This document shows, piece after piece, positions 1-12,078 of a stretch of 64,000 nucleotides of DNA. Numbering within the stretch: the first letter of the stretch is position 1; each line of letters opens with the position of its first letter. A model generated the notes under the pieces. It saw only the letters and a program-made list of their open reading frames with translations. It was not told where the DNA came from and did not search any database. The translations under genes and the position numbers were made by a program. The DNA is from Medicago truncatula. Its lineage: Eukaryota > Streptophyta > Magnoliopsida > Fabales > Fabaceae. Location of the stretch: contig NC_053044.1 in NCBI RefSeq assembly GCF_003473485.1, positions 28,648,091 to 28,712,090 of the forward strand, written 5' to 3'.

Positions 1-550
1 AGTTGAAAATGACACTTTTTAAACTTTTGAGTAGTTGCATTCATTCTATGAAATGAAAGTTTCACTAACATTGCATTGAGTAGTGGAGTGATTCACTCCC
101 TTGTAGTCTACCAATGCACAAAAACAGTTTTGAAGACATCTTGTAGATCTCTACAATACAATCACAAATAACATTTTCTTACATTGGAGCATATGCCAAC
201 AAATATATTTAATTAGTTGAATTATCTATAACCTAACTATACCCTAAAATAAGATATACTAGTACTAGTTAGTTGCAAGGTCTAATTCTTACTTTCTAGT
301 TTCTTCATTGTTACTCTTCATGTGTTTTCTTCAAACACATTTTCTTTATTTCTTGTAATTGGAAAATTAAATAACAGGAACTACTTTTTTCTTCCAATCT
401 TTATTCCATTTCCCAGTTATCGCTACCTTATTGATCCAAAATAAATTGAAGTTGAAGAAAAAATAACAGGAACACGTTTAATGTGTTTGGTACCACGGTG
501 GCTAACAATGAACTTTCTGCTAACAATGAATTTGGAAAATTCATTGTAAT
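1..550. other. AT-rich intergenic DNA, no gene seen
   Basis: No convincing exon, RNA gene or complete mobile element is visible. The stretch is AT-rich and leads into the tandem repeat starting near 551. Confidence 0.5.
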
Positions 551-782
551 ACCAAACATGTATTATGTATATTCAATGAAATTACGGTACAACAATGATT
601 TTATGTAATCCACCATAATATCAAACACACTTTAACTAATTGAAATGTTTTTTTTAAAAAAAAATTTAAAATAGATCCTCTAGCAAAGCTTCTGTTATAC
701 CAAACATGCATTACGTAGATTCAATCAAATTTCGGTACAACAATGATTTTATCTAATCCACAATAATATCGAACACACTTTT

Positions 783-1080
783 ATTTTTTTTTGAACAAGT
801 TAAAATGAGATATATATTAACAATAAAATAGTTTTGCTCCCTAGCACAAGGAGTGTCTAAAGAAGCAAAACAAAGTTACATCAAACATTTCTGAGGAATA
901 CAGTTATAAGCGAAAAATAAAAAACATCAGCCAAGAGCCGTAATCTTAACATTTTCCAAGAGCTGCACGGTCGAGTTGGCTTTATTAGCAAAGAGTCTAT
1001 GGTTCTTTCCATTCCAAATGACCCAAATACTACAAAGCCAAATCAAATGTAAGAAAGACCGGCTCGGATCCTAAGCTAAA
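783..1080 (-). mobile_element. 5'-truncated LINE 3' end, minus strand
   Basis: A T run at about 783-793 is a poly(A) tail read on the minus strand. The minus-strand text farther in reads like the end of plant L1 ORF2 (IWNGKNHRLFANKA...). The direct repeat aacacacttt flanks it at 772-781 and again at 1084-1093, as expected for a target duplication. Only about 0.3 kb of the element is present, so it is a dead fragment. Family assignment is from recognition of the protein-like text. Confidence 0.6.
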
Positions 1081-1127
1081 TCAAACACACTTTAATAAAT
1101 TGATTTATTATTTTTTTTTAAATCTAA

Positions 1128-2092
1128 GACCATGTCCAATGGTGTGTTTAATCTGCCATTCAACAACATTTTTCTCTCCAATGACATGTTTAATGAGTGT
1201 TGAATTGGAAGAAAGAGGAGAGAGAGGATGAATGGATTCAATTGTGTTGAATGCAGTCCGGAATGCCACGCGGCACGATACAATTGGCTGAAAGATGGCG
1301 CGTGCAGCACATGCGCCGACAGGGCGCGTGAGTGGTCAGAGACGCGGAGAGAGAAACGACTTTTGGATAGATAGGGACACATGGCGCGTTTTAATTGGTT
1401 GTCCGGATTCTTATAATTTTAATAATTGGACCTCAATTATTTCGTTGTAAATTAATTTAAAAAAAAAAACCAAAATTCATGATTTTTTTTCCTCTATAAA
1501 TAGAGACTTGGTTCATTTGATTTGGACACAGAAAAAAAAACCAAGTTTTTCACTATCTTCTTCTTATTATTATCTTCCTATTAGCAAACTAAGTGAAGTT
1601 TTAATCTTATTTTTAGTGAAATGGATCCCAATAATAATCATTTCAACACCCAAAGTTTGGACAAAGTTTGGAATGTATCGTGATTGAAGATGATTTGTAT
1701 CGTACTAAATAAATTACTTGTGTGTTGTATGCTTAGTTTGTTGTATTGCATTTTAAGTTATTTGTGTGCCGCGTGCTTAGTTTGTTGTACTTGCATTTTA
1801 AATTAAGAAAATAAAAATAAATTATTTTACAAATTTTTTTCTTCCAAAAATACTAAAAAATAAATAGTTAATTATATTATTTTAATTTAATTATAATTGA
1901 TAATTTTATGTAATTATAAAAACAAAAATTAAATAAGAATAAGAAATAAAAAGTGGTGGGGTAGAGTGTTGAATGAAAAACTATTGGAGAGGATAAAAGT
2001 TGAATGAATGTTGAATAAGAGAGAGAAAATGATGTGGAGCGTTGGGAATTGAAAAAATGGGTGTTGAATGTGTTGAACCATTGGGGATGGTC
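1128..2092. mobile_element. PIF/Harbinger-like element, internally deleted, with TAA target duplication
   Basis: The 5' end GACCATGTCCAATGGT and the 3' end ACCATTGGGGATGGTC are inverted repeats with two mismatches. They are flanked by TAA (1125-1127) and TAA (2093-2095), the 3-bp duplication typical of PIF/Harbinger and Tourist elements. Inside, on the plus strand, are a TATA box (TATAAATA, 1495-1502), a T-rich leader and an ATG at 1621 opening a 20-codon reading frame that starts MDPNNN. Stop-rich AT DNA follows. I infer that it keeps the promoter and start of an ORF but has lost the coding core, so it would need a transposase supplied in trans. Confidence 0.8.
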
Positions 2093-2393
2093 TAAAATAA
2101 ATCCTCTAGCAACTTTTTTGAATTGACCCCTATATCTGAATTGAGCCTGGCTCAGAACAGTTGGTCTTGGAATTTCATGTAATTATTACTTGCATTTCAT
2201 TTTTCCGCCATAATCATTTTACTAGTTTTATTTTTGAGGTAATCATTTTACTTGCTAGTAACATTTGTGTTGTGCAAAAATATCTTGTCCTGCAAATTAA
2301 AGGAATGCTCCTTCCCACGTCAAACTATTATCAGTTATTTGTAGTTAGGTACGGTTCATGATTCATGAGTGATTTTGTATACTGAATTGTTGT

Positions 2394-2397
<4 letters not shown>

Positions 2398-2440
<43 letters not shown>
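2398..2440. repeat. (TA)n microsatellite
   Basis: About twenty uninterrupted TA units. The decamer attgttgtaa lies on each side, suggesting the tract grew by slippage inside a short local duplication. No gene is visible from 2114 to 3927 apart from this tract; the DNA there is AT-rich. Confidence 0.9.
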
Positions 2441-2445
<5 letters not shown>

Positions 2446-3938
2446 AACATTGAAACTCTAACATTGTCACAGTAAAATATAGCTGTTCTATAGTCATAGA
2501 GGTATGCATCATTGATCGAACTAAATTAACAAAGATTGTGTGTTCATTGACTTCTATTTTCGTTTCTTGTTAATCTTTGATACTAATTGTTGTTCTAACA
2601 TTATTGAATGAAGTAATTTTGATTCCTTAGTTTTTTTGAAGAGACAATTTTAATTCCTAATTGTAATGCTTACGAATATTTTTTTGGAGATAATGTTTAA
2701 GGATACTTTTTTTAGAGATGTTTAACGATACTTATTAGCATTTATCTTGAGATAATTATTCATTATCAACTGTTAATAATAAATTACTGTCCCAATTGAC
2801 AAAGGGGACTTCACAGTAACAAATACTTCTTGGTTTATCCTTAAAAAAAAAAAAAAAAAAACTTCTTGGTTTAGACCAAATGTTTTTAGCCATGAAAAAA
2901 CATACATTAAAAATGTAGCATTTAAGGCATTGAAAAAATTAAATGTTCTAGCTATGTATTTTATAAAATATTTTTTATTAATTTTTTTGTTCTTCTTTTT
3001 CTATAAAAAATAATTTCTTTAAGGAAATACAATTATAAATATAATTTGCACTAAAGAAATGCAATTATTATTTTTCACAAGATCATTTTGTACATATAGA
3101 AAAACAACACTATTTTAAGGAAAAAGATAAACTAGTATATAACTAATAAACATTTTTCCCTGAAAAAAAACCTAATATGTTTTTTCTATTTGATTAGCTT
3201 CATAGCATATAAAATATATAGAAAAACTACATAATATAGAAAATTTACAAGCTTATATCAGTCAAAAAGAAAAAGGTACATGCTTGATGCTTTACTTTGA
3301 CCAAAGATAAAACTAGTACATGATTACTGCTTACTGTTCATATGAAATTTATTAAAACACAGATCAGATCTTGTCCTTGATATGTTAAATAATGATACCA
3401 ATAAAATATATACTTTTTACACAAATATATGTTAAATATGGGCCTTTTCTCTCTTCTGAACCAATAAAAATAAAATAAAATATATTTATATAAGCAATTC
3501 AATAAAATAAAAATATATGTTATATAAACAAAAGGTAGTAATAAATTAATAAAAGACATGATGCATGGTCCATGGCCTTGACTTTGATAAATAGACTTTT
3601 GAGTCTTTGGCTAATACAATACTATTATTGAGCTTGGGATACTTTTCCACCTCTTCTAATCTATTATGTCATTAATTGCACAAATTCAATGCAACCCCTT
3701 AACCATTTTTGTTCCTCTGTTTTTCTTTTTAAAATTTTAAATCCATATATATAAATAGTAAATTTTAGGAAAAAATAAACCAAAAATAGAAAAAATAATT
3801 CAAAAACTAGATAAAATTTGTGTTATTTGAACGACCACCCTTTTTAGGACAACTATTTAATAGTTAACACAATTAAAATGAGTGGTTAATTGCTTTCATT
3901 ATTATCAATCAATATATTAGGTAGTGACTAGCGAATGA

Positions 3939-4127
3939 AAATCAGATTCCCTGCTGTTACAGCAGGGTGCTGTAACTGATCCAGACCATTCAATTTTAAA
4001 TTGATGGCTGAGATTATTTTACTGTGTGAAACTGTGATTAAATCTGGACCGACGGATCTCATATCTACTGTTGAGATATGCTACAGTGTGCAACTGCGTT
4101 TAAATTTACAACAGCAAATCCTAATCC
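3939..4127. mobile_element. Small MITE (189 bp), probably Mutator-type
   Basis: The 11-bp word CTAGCGAATGA is repeated exactly at 3928-3938 and 4128-4138. Between the copies, the ends (atcagattccctgctgtt and, inverted, ggattaggatttgctgtt) are imperfect inverted repeats. There is no coding capacity. A long target duplication points to a Mutator-like MITE, but the superfamily is inferred. Confidence 0.65.
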
Positions 4128-4138
4128 CTAGCGAATGA

Positions 4139-5948
4139 CCTACAAAAATAGTAATATTAGGTGTCAAAAGTCATTAGCGATCAACATAACCTCCTCATTA
4201 ACCACGAATTCACATGCGATTAACCGTACATGTAAGTGAATGCGTAAAAATTATGGTTAATAATGTTAAAATTCGTGGTTTATTACGCTATGTTGAAGAT
4301 TAATGAGATATTTTTAGAACAAATCATTAACCATATATTTTAAGATTTCTTAAAAAAAAACCATATATTATAGTATTCAACCATTTAAGTTAAGTATTTT
4401 AACCATTAAAAAATGTCTAAATTTGGTGGTAAATTTTAAGTATGCAACCAGGAGCTACCATGTCAGAAACGGTTGAATGTTGAAACTCACATGAACAAGA
4501 AATCTCTCTAATCTCTATAATCTATGTGTCTTGGTTTGTTTCCATCTATGACCAAATTGACCATACCTTTCTCAGTTCACACTGACAAGTGACAACAGTC
4601 ACCCACACAAGGGACCAAACCTCCTTCTCTTTTCATCAAACATACATAGTGGAAAGTGAACAACTAAAAAAGCAACTTTTGTGGACCCCATTACAACTTG
4701 GACTATAAAGATAAACGTGCCTTTTCTTTTTTATTGCTTTTCCTTATTATATCACTATTATTCATCTAAAAATGACATTTTACCATCAAATATAAATGAC
4801 CATTCTTGCTTTACTATGTGGCAAGTGTGAGTGAATGTCAGAATATCCATGTTTTGTTCTTTCTTTATATGTTTAAGCAAGCATCACCATCACCATCACT
4901 CTTAGTTTTTAGTTTTTGAATTCTTCTCAGTTTTCTGTTGAACCAAGGTATGATCTTATATCTGGTCAAACTATGTTATACTTATACCCTTTGACTTTTT
5001 TTTATGTATCATGATCATGTTTTTAGATTCTTATTTTTGCTTCTAGAATTCAGATAATAGTTTTCACTTTTCACTTTTCATGTTAGCTTGATTTGTGTGT
5101 TTTCTTTTTTTTTTTTAGGCAACTGTTCTGAGTCATGAGTTTAGATTTCTTGCTGCAATTGCCTTTCTTCTTCCAATTTTTGTGATACTCTGAGAATTTA
5201 TGAAAACAGCTTATGAAAATGTTCACAAGCTCTTTTCAGCTTATTTTCATAAGCTTTCCAGGATAGTTTATGAAAATAGGTTATAGGTTATACGAAAACA
5301 GTTTGACTTTATTTTATCTGTTTTGTCAAAATAGATTATTCATTAATGCTTATATGATAAGAGCCTGTTCTATAAACCGTGCAAAATAAGCTGTTTGTCC
5401 AAACAAGGTCCATGTAAATGTTTGAAATTTGATCTATGATGATTTCATATCTTGCAATTCAAATTGAAAGTTATCAAGCTGAATAAAGAAAAAAAATAGT
5501 TAAATTCTTAGTCCTAAGTGAAGATAATTGTTTATCAAACTTCTTAATTTTTGGACATCCTAGTTAATTGAGCAGCATAATGCCATAGGAATAAGAAAAG
5601 TCTCTTTATTGATGTTGTCATGACAGAAAACTGTCATCAATTGGTTTATTTGAATGAAATTATGGTTGAGCATTTTACAGTCAAGTGACTGGCATTGTGA
5701 CATACCAATTCCAAGTTCTGCGAAATTATGGACAGTTGCGTGATATATTTGATTACTATACTCTGAATGCCGTCTTACATGTTTGAATTATTTGCATGAT
5801 GGTAACATATCTTGATTCTTAGCCTGCATTGATTTCTTTACTATATTAAAACTTCTGGACTATATCTTAGCCTGCATATCTTAATCTTCGATTGCAGAAT
5901 AATCAAGGGTTGCTTTAAGTTGGTGGCGTATTCAGAGCCATAAAGCCA
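4139..5948 (+). promoter_or_regulatory. Upstream region and spliced 5' leader of the villin gene
   Basis: No gene is seen before about 4900. A probable leader exon ends aaccaag/gtatga (donor at 4948). A possible short leader exon begins after tttttag at 5118. The coding exon follows the acceptor attgcag at 5897. A diverged dispersed repeat (aagctgttt, cagcttatttt, ending gtccaaacaaggtcc) occupies about 5195-5413 in the leader intron; a relative sits in a later villin intron. The transcription start is not determined. Confidence 0.45.
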
Positions 5949-8900
5949 ATGCCTATTATCAATAAAGACTTGGATCCTGCATTTCAAACTGCAGGAGCGA
6001 ATCCGTATCCTTACAATGATTTTCTTTGAAATTGCCTTACAATTTGTGTCTACCTAATTCAACTTGCATTAGGTCATCCTTTTTGATTGAATGAATGTCT
6101 TATTGATTACAGCGATAAAAATCGAAATAATCAAATGAAATAGGACGTCTATTAGTTTTGCAAATTTCTGGTACAGCATCATAAATGAATTTTATTTTAA
6201 AATATATCCTATTTCTTAGTTCAAGTTTTCTTCTTTGTACACTTAACTTTATATTCTCAGTGGATTGGAAGTTTGGTGTATTGAAAACCAGCAATTGGTT
6301 CCAGTTTCAGAGTCAGACCTTCGAAAATTCTATACCGGAAGTGCATACATAGTTCTCAATGTAAGATGTTGCTGACTTTATTGTTCTGTTGATCCTCTAT
6401 GAGGAAGTCGATGACTTGAAAATAAATCATGACTTTATTTTCATTTAAATTATTTTGAAATGTCATTGATCTCGAGCGTTTTACATGTTTTCGGAAACAG
6501 GCGGTTTTCCCCAAAAATGGCCCTCCTCATTATGACATTCATTATTGGTTGGGAAATGACACAAAGAAGGTTTGTATTATTTCTTGTTTTACTATCTTGA
6601 TTGCAGTTGTAAGTTGTAATCACATTTCAATGTCATCTCTCCGCATGATCTGCACCTTTCACCGGGAGTTATGTATTTGCAGGTGGATTCAAGCTTGGCA
6701 TCAGACAAGGCACTTGAGTTGGATGCAGCCTTAGGATCCTGCAGTGTTCAATATAGGGAAATTCAAGGCCAAGAATCACAAAAGTTTCTATCATACTTCA
6801 AGCCTTGTTTAATACCCATTGAAGGAGTGTTTACTTCAAAGCAAGGAAATTTGAATGGCGAATACCAAGTCAGCCTGTACACATGTAAGGGAGACTATGT
6901 TGTCCATGTGAAAGAGGTGCGTTGTGTGTCGAAGTTTGATCATTAACATCTTCTGCTATCTGATAGTATGCATTGTTCTGTTTCCGCATGCAATCTGAAT
7001 GTTTGAGTATTGACTAGATTTTATTGTGCTTATATTTTCGTTAGGTTCCTTTTCTGAGGTCATCGTTGAATCATGAAGATGTATTCATACTTGACACTGC
7101 ATTAAAAATCTTCCTCTTCAGTGGATGCAACTCTACCATTCAAGAAAGAGCCAAAGGTTTGGAGGTTGTTCAATATATCAAGGATAATAAGCATGGTGGA
7201 AAATGCGAGGTGGCCACAATAGGTTGGAATATATATACTACCTTTTTTTCTCTTTTAGTGTTTATATCTATTTTCTGAGGGAATGATAATGTAAGGCATA
7301 GTAATTATACAATTATTGTAGAGGATGGAAAATTTGTTGGTGATTCTGATGTCGGAGAGTTCTGGAGTTTATTTGGTGGTTATGCTCCAATTCCTCGAGA
7401 CCCGCCTTCTAGTCAGGAATCCGTGGCTCCAATTGTAAAGCTATTTTGGTGAGGCTCATACATATTTTCACAATACTTTCTGAATGTAATTTTATATGAT
7501 AATCCATCCTTGCTCTACTTTATTTCTCTTACTTCAGTAAATACTTTTGTTCCTCGATACTAAGGAGCGGTTGTTGTCACTTCCTCGACAGGATAAATCT
7601 ACAGGGAAAACTTTGTCCAATTGGAAGCAATACATTCAGCAAAGAAATGCTGGAGTCAGACAAGTGTTATATGTTAGACTGTGATAATGAAATTTTTGTG
7701 TGGATGGGAAGGCAGACCTTATTGACCGAAAGAAGAACAGCGATCAAAGCTACAGAGGTAAGAGTTTCTTGTTTCTCGATCTGAAGTGCCATTGTTTATA
7801 CTTATTTAAAGTCGTTTAAATCTATATGCTTTGTAGCCAAATTTCTTTTTAGTAAATAATAGTGAAGCTCACTTAGGTCTTAGAAAATATAACTACATGA
7901 AACATCGGTTACAATAAAATCAATAATGCATGTCACCAAGCATTGCATTCAGGGATTTATTTATGCTTGCTACTGTCTCCATTTTACTAGGATTTTGTTA
8001 GAAATGAAGGAAGATCAGACAAGACTCACACGACATTTTTATCAGAAGGATTGGAAAGTACCAACTTTAGGTCGCACTTTACTAATTGGCCTAAAACAGT
8101 TGAGACTAGGCTTTACGAAGAAGGACGAGAAAAAGTAGCAGGTTTAGTACCATTCACTATTTAATTGTGTTTAAGAAGTGTTCAACGAGTGTCATTTATA
8201 GTTCATTTCTTTATGCAATTTTTTTCCCTGTCTCAGCCATATTCAAGCATCAGGGTTATGATGTGAAAGAACTTCCTGATGAAGTGGATGATGAGCCATC
8301 TATAGATCACAGTGGCACAATAAAAGTAACTTCTTGCTCAAAAACCTAGCCGTTTCTTGCTGTCCTATGACCATATTTGCCTATGCCTGTTCCAACTGTT
8401 AACTGACTATTGCAACTTCAGGTTTGGCGAGTCGATGGTGATGAATTGTCCCTTCTTCCAGTTACCGAACACACGAGACTTTACAGTGGAGATTGCTATG
8501 TAGTACAGTATACATTTCCAGGAAATGGAAGGGATGAGACACTGTTTTATGCTTGGCTTGGCAGCAGATGTGAAATGGTAGGCATTATGCAAAGTTTTCT
8601 GTATTGCTTCTTGATAACCTCAATCTCATCTAGTTGGATTAGGCTTAGTTGATGTTTCTCTTGATAACTTTTAACACAAGGTTCCCCTTTTTCTATTGTT
8701 TTGTCTCACAGGAGGATAAAACAGCGGCCATTTCCCACATCAATACTATGGCTGATTCGTCTAGAAATAATCCAGTTATGGTTAGTTTCTGTTCTTACTA
8801 TGTTAACTATTTCATAATATGATATTTATTAAATGTGTGAAAGTGCAACATTCAAATTTTTGTTTTGGACAATATATGTAAATTTTTTATCTTGTCAACA

Positions 8901-11626
8901 ATTGCTAGGTTCATATTTATACAGCATCTTAAGCACATCTGTTACTGTATATTAGAAATTTAACTTTCTTTCTTTACTCCTCATTATTTATTCAATTTGC
9001 ATTTCACGCGTTTTCAGGCTCAAATTCATGAGGGCAAGGAGCCAGCTCAGTTTTTCTCAATACTTCAAAGGTTAATCATATTCAAGGTATGTACTCACTA
9101 TGATCTCATTATAAGGTTTGTATGTAATAATATTACAAAAGAAAACATGCTCCAGTTCTTAAAAAAAAAAATATTTTCTTAAGGGGGGAAACAGTTCAGG
9201 ATATAAGAAGCGTATAGAAGAAAATGGTACGGTGGATGAAACTCACAATGAAAACCTGGTAGCACTGTTTCGAGTTCAAGGTACAAGTCCAGATAATATG
9301 CAGGCCATCCAAGTCAATCAAGTATGGTTTAACGATTCTTAAATTTTTATTCATGGTCGATAAAGTAAGCTTTTATCAAATATTGATTATCATCTATTAA
9401 AACTTTTGTAGGTGTCGAGCTCTCTGAATTCATCCTATTGCTATATTGTGCAAACTGAAGCAGCCATGTATACATGGATTGGAAGCCTTTCTTCAGCAAG
9501 AGACCATACTCTTCTTGATAGAATGGTGGAACTGCTTAATGTATGTCGTTAAAATGAAGAATGTGCTATAAATTTTCATCTAGATGATATCTTCATACGA
9601 AGCATTTAATAACAAGTTTTGTCGTTTGTTGATGCGAATTGCAGCCGACACAGCTACCTGTATCTGTGAGGGAAGGGAATGAACCTGATATTTTCTGGGA
9701 TGTTCTTGGTGGAAAGGCGGAATATCCAAAAGAAAAGGAGATTCAAGGATTCATAGATGATCCACATTTATTTGCTTTGAAAATAACCAAAGGTAACAAA
9801 ATCAATCTCTTGAGAAAAATAATCTAGATCTCACTTGGGTTAGAATTATCGTCGGTGAAATGACAGGGAAAACTGATGGTTCTGTTTCTCACGCAAATTT
9901 ATTGGAACTTCAACTCAGGAGACTTCAAGGTATATATCACTTCTACAAATTCAAAATTTTCATTACACTTATTAATCGAATTCGGTTAATTCAATGTGGC
10001 CTTGATGCAATATTTCAGGTGAAAGAGATATACAATTATACGCAGGATGACTTAATTACTGAAGATGTTTTATTGCTTGATTGCCAAAGAGAGATTTATA
10101 TTTGGGTTGGATTGCATTCGGTCGTCAAATCGAAACAAGAAGCTCTCAACCTCGGCTTGGTAAGTTGTCTGCTAGCTTTCCACCTTTGTCGATCAAGTTC
10201 TGCATCCATTATTCAATATTCACTAATTGTTCGATAGCTCCATCTTCATAACTAATTTACTGATGAATAAAATGAGGTCAAAATATGCAAGTTTCAATGT
10301 AGTATGGATTATGGACTCATTCTTTGCTACAATATGTTTTTCTTCCCATGGAAATTGTCATAAGCAGAAATTTTTGGAAATGGATGTCCTTGTTGAAGGC
10401 CTATCGCTAGAAGTCCCTATTTATGTTGTAATGGAAGGTTATGAGCCACCATTTTTCACTCGTTTCTTTTTATGGGATCATTCAAAAGCAAATGTAAGTC
10501 TTCTTCGTTCGAAGTTATAAATACCGATCGATGATCATAATACCATGATTCTTGACTTTAAGAAGTTTTCAGTTAGTTGTCCTCCATCTTATTAAGTATG
10601 TTGGATTAAATGGTATTGTTGCAGATTATTGGTAATTCATTTGAGAGAAAGCTTGCAATTCTGAAAGGAAACTCCAGGGACTCTACCCCCAATGGTCACA
10701 AAAGCGGTTCTATCATTTCCAACGGCCGTCGAAGAAGTAGTTCGCCTCTACCTAGGAGTGCAGGCTCAGACTATAGGCAATTAGGCAATCGGCGTTTTTC
10801 AAGCCCTACTCCAGCGGCCAAGAAGCTCTTGGAAGAATCTCCTGCTAATAACAGTGCTGGTAATAAGAATCCTTTTTATCAACTTATGATGTGAATTTAG
10901 GGTCTGTTTGGATTGATTTATTTGAGCTTATCAACTAGCATAAGCACTTGTGAGATTGTTTGGAAGAGCTTAGAGAAACAGATTATGTCATGTCCAACAT
11001 AAGCTGTTTTAGCTTATTTCCACAAGCTCTCTGAGATAGCTTATGAAAAAACTTATATGAAAATAGTTTATCTTTATATTATCTTTGTTATAACAATAGT
11101 TTATACAAAAGCACTTACATGATACGTGGATAACTAAACTTTTTATCAAAACAAGAACTCTGGAGAGTTCTCTATTTGGTTTTTAATGTACGTCCTTTCA
11201 TCATTGTTATTTTTCTTTACCATTTTTTCCGCTGAACAAACAAATCCACTGTCCGATTCTTCAGCAACAGAACTGAGCTCCTCTAATGAGACTGCAAGTT
11301 TAACTGAGAAAGACAAAAATGTCGATGATGAGAGTTTGTCGATATACCCTTACGAGCAACTTCGAGTGGTTTCTCCGAATCCAGTAACAGGCATCAATTT
11401 AACCAAAAGAGAGGTACTTCCTTAACTAAAAGAAATCTAGCATCATTTTTCTCACACTCACTCAACTTTAATTGTTGTTATTCTCATATCGGCTCCATTG
11501 CGATGAAATTAGGCATATTTATCTCATGAAGAGTTCCATGAAAAATTTGGAATGCCAAAATCTGCTTTCTACAAACTCCCTAGATGGAAACAAAACAAGC
11601 TGAAGATGTCACTGGATCTATTTTAG
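5949..11626 (+). CDS. Villin (gelsolin/villin family, VLN1-like), 21 coding exons, 884 aa
   Basis: Actin-filament-binding protein of the cytoplasm. Plant villins bundle, and some sever or cap, filaments; Arabidopsis VLN1 is described as a calcium-insensitive bundler. Coding exons: 5949-6004, 6261-6360, 6501-6569, 6683-6916, 7045-7222, 7322-7448, 7592-7757, 7991-8141, 8237-8325, 8422-8577, 8712-8780, 9018-9086, 9184-9321, 9412-9540, 9645-9792, 9919-9929, 10019-10159, 10368-10493, 10625-10859, 11265-11413, 11513-11626. All introns are GT-AG and phases agree throughout. Six gelsolin-like repeats start near residue 20 ([11 protein letters not shown], then HYWLG). A Ser/Arg-rich linker (about 745-824) precedes the C-terminal headpiece (about 825-884, YPYEQL to the end), which carries the [11 protein letters not shown] actin-binding motif. 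The length is close to Arabidopsis VLN1. The start codon is the first ATG of its exon and gives the family N-terminus (DLDPAFQ). VLN1-like placement is from memory of the family. Confidence 0.93.
10905..11160. repeat. Dispersed legume repeat inside a villin intron
   Basis: It begins gggtctgtttggattgattt and carries several cataagctgtttt/agcttat words. It resembles the repeat at about 5195-5413 in the villin leader intron, in the same orientation. Its start also resembles the TIR of the element at 38625-39380. No partner terminal repeat is visible, so it looks like a partial copy. It lies wholly in the intron 10860-11264. Confidence 0.5.
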
Positions 11627-11815
11627 TGGATGGACAACAAACAACATATTTGCATGTGTTTTCTGGCATTATAGTATATTGCAACAACACTATATATAGC
11701 ATGATACAATTTTTACATCGTGAGTGTATTATGCATGCGTCAATAATAGCTTACTACGTATTTATTCATTCATTTTGTTTCATAAATATACTATATATTG
11801 TGATGATATGCTTTT

Positions 11816-12078
11816 GGGGGCATGTTGAACTTGTACTGTTTTTCCCTTAAAAGAAAATAAATCCCCAAATATATTTTTTGTATCTGCAAATACATTTGTT
11901 TTTACTTGCAATGATTTGATTTTTTTTTGGTACAAACAATGATGTGATTTTTTTTAATATACTACGAAAATAAAATTGTTTTTTTTTTTTTTTTGTATTT
12001 AATCCTTGTAAATATGTGGACCATATTAACTTTAATTTATAAATTAAGGTACGTACCCATGCTGAATTTGAATTATGA
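11816..12078. repeat. Long direct repeat, copy 1 (villin 3' flank)
   Basis: This ~260-bp stretch starts gggggcatgttgaacttgta just after the villin stop codon. It recurs with few changes at 16535-16802, beyond the receptor-like protein gene. Shared words include cttaaaagaaaataaat, tttttgtatctgcaaat and gtggaccatatt. No other gene is visible from here to the RLP promoter at 13450. That gap holds only AT-rich DNA, a short inverted repeat near 12567-12603 and a possible MITE end near 12810 (gagtgcctcggggcactc). Confidence 0.8.

Larger units (their letters stand above)
551..2113. repeat. Tandem duplication (~150-bp unit), second copy split by two insertions
   Basis: Copy 1 spans about 551-688. 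Copy 2 starts at 701 with nearly the same words (caaacatg, ttacg, attcaat, ggtacaacaatgatttta, aacacacttt). It runs to 782, resumes at 1081-1127 and again at 2096-2113 (atcctctagcaa). The first gap is a LINE tail, the second a Harbinger-type element. The uninterrupted first copy therefore acts as an internal empty site for both insertions. Seen directly by comparing the text. Confidence 0.8.

Noticed and set aside
1092..1382. A 96-residue minus-strand frame.
   Set aside because: It crosses the end of the Harbinger-like element and has no homology or gene signals.
9860..9929. A 63-nt villin exon starting at 9867.
   Set aside because: It is divisible by three but leaves the next exon out of frame with an early stop. 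The 11-nt exon at 9919-9929 restores the family sequence.
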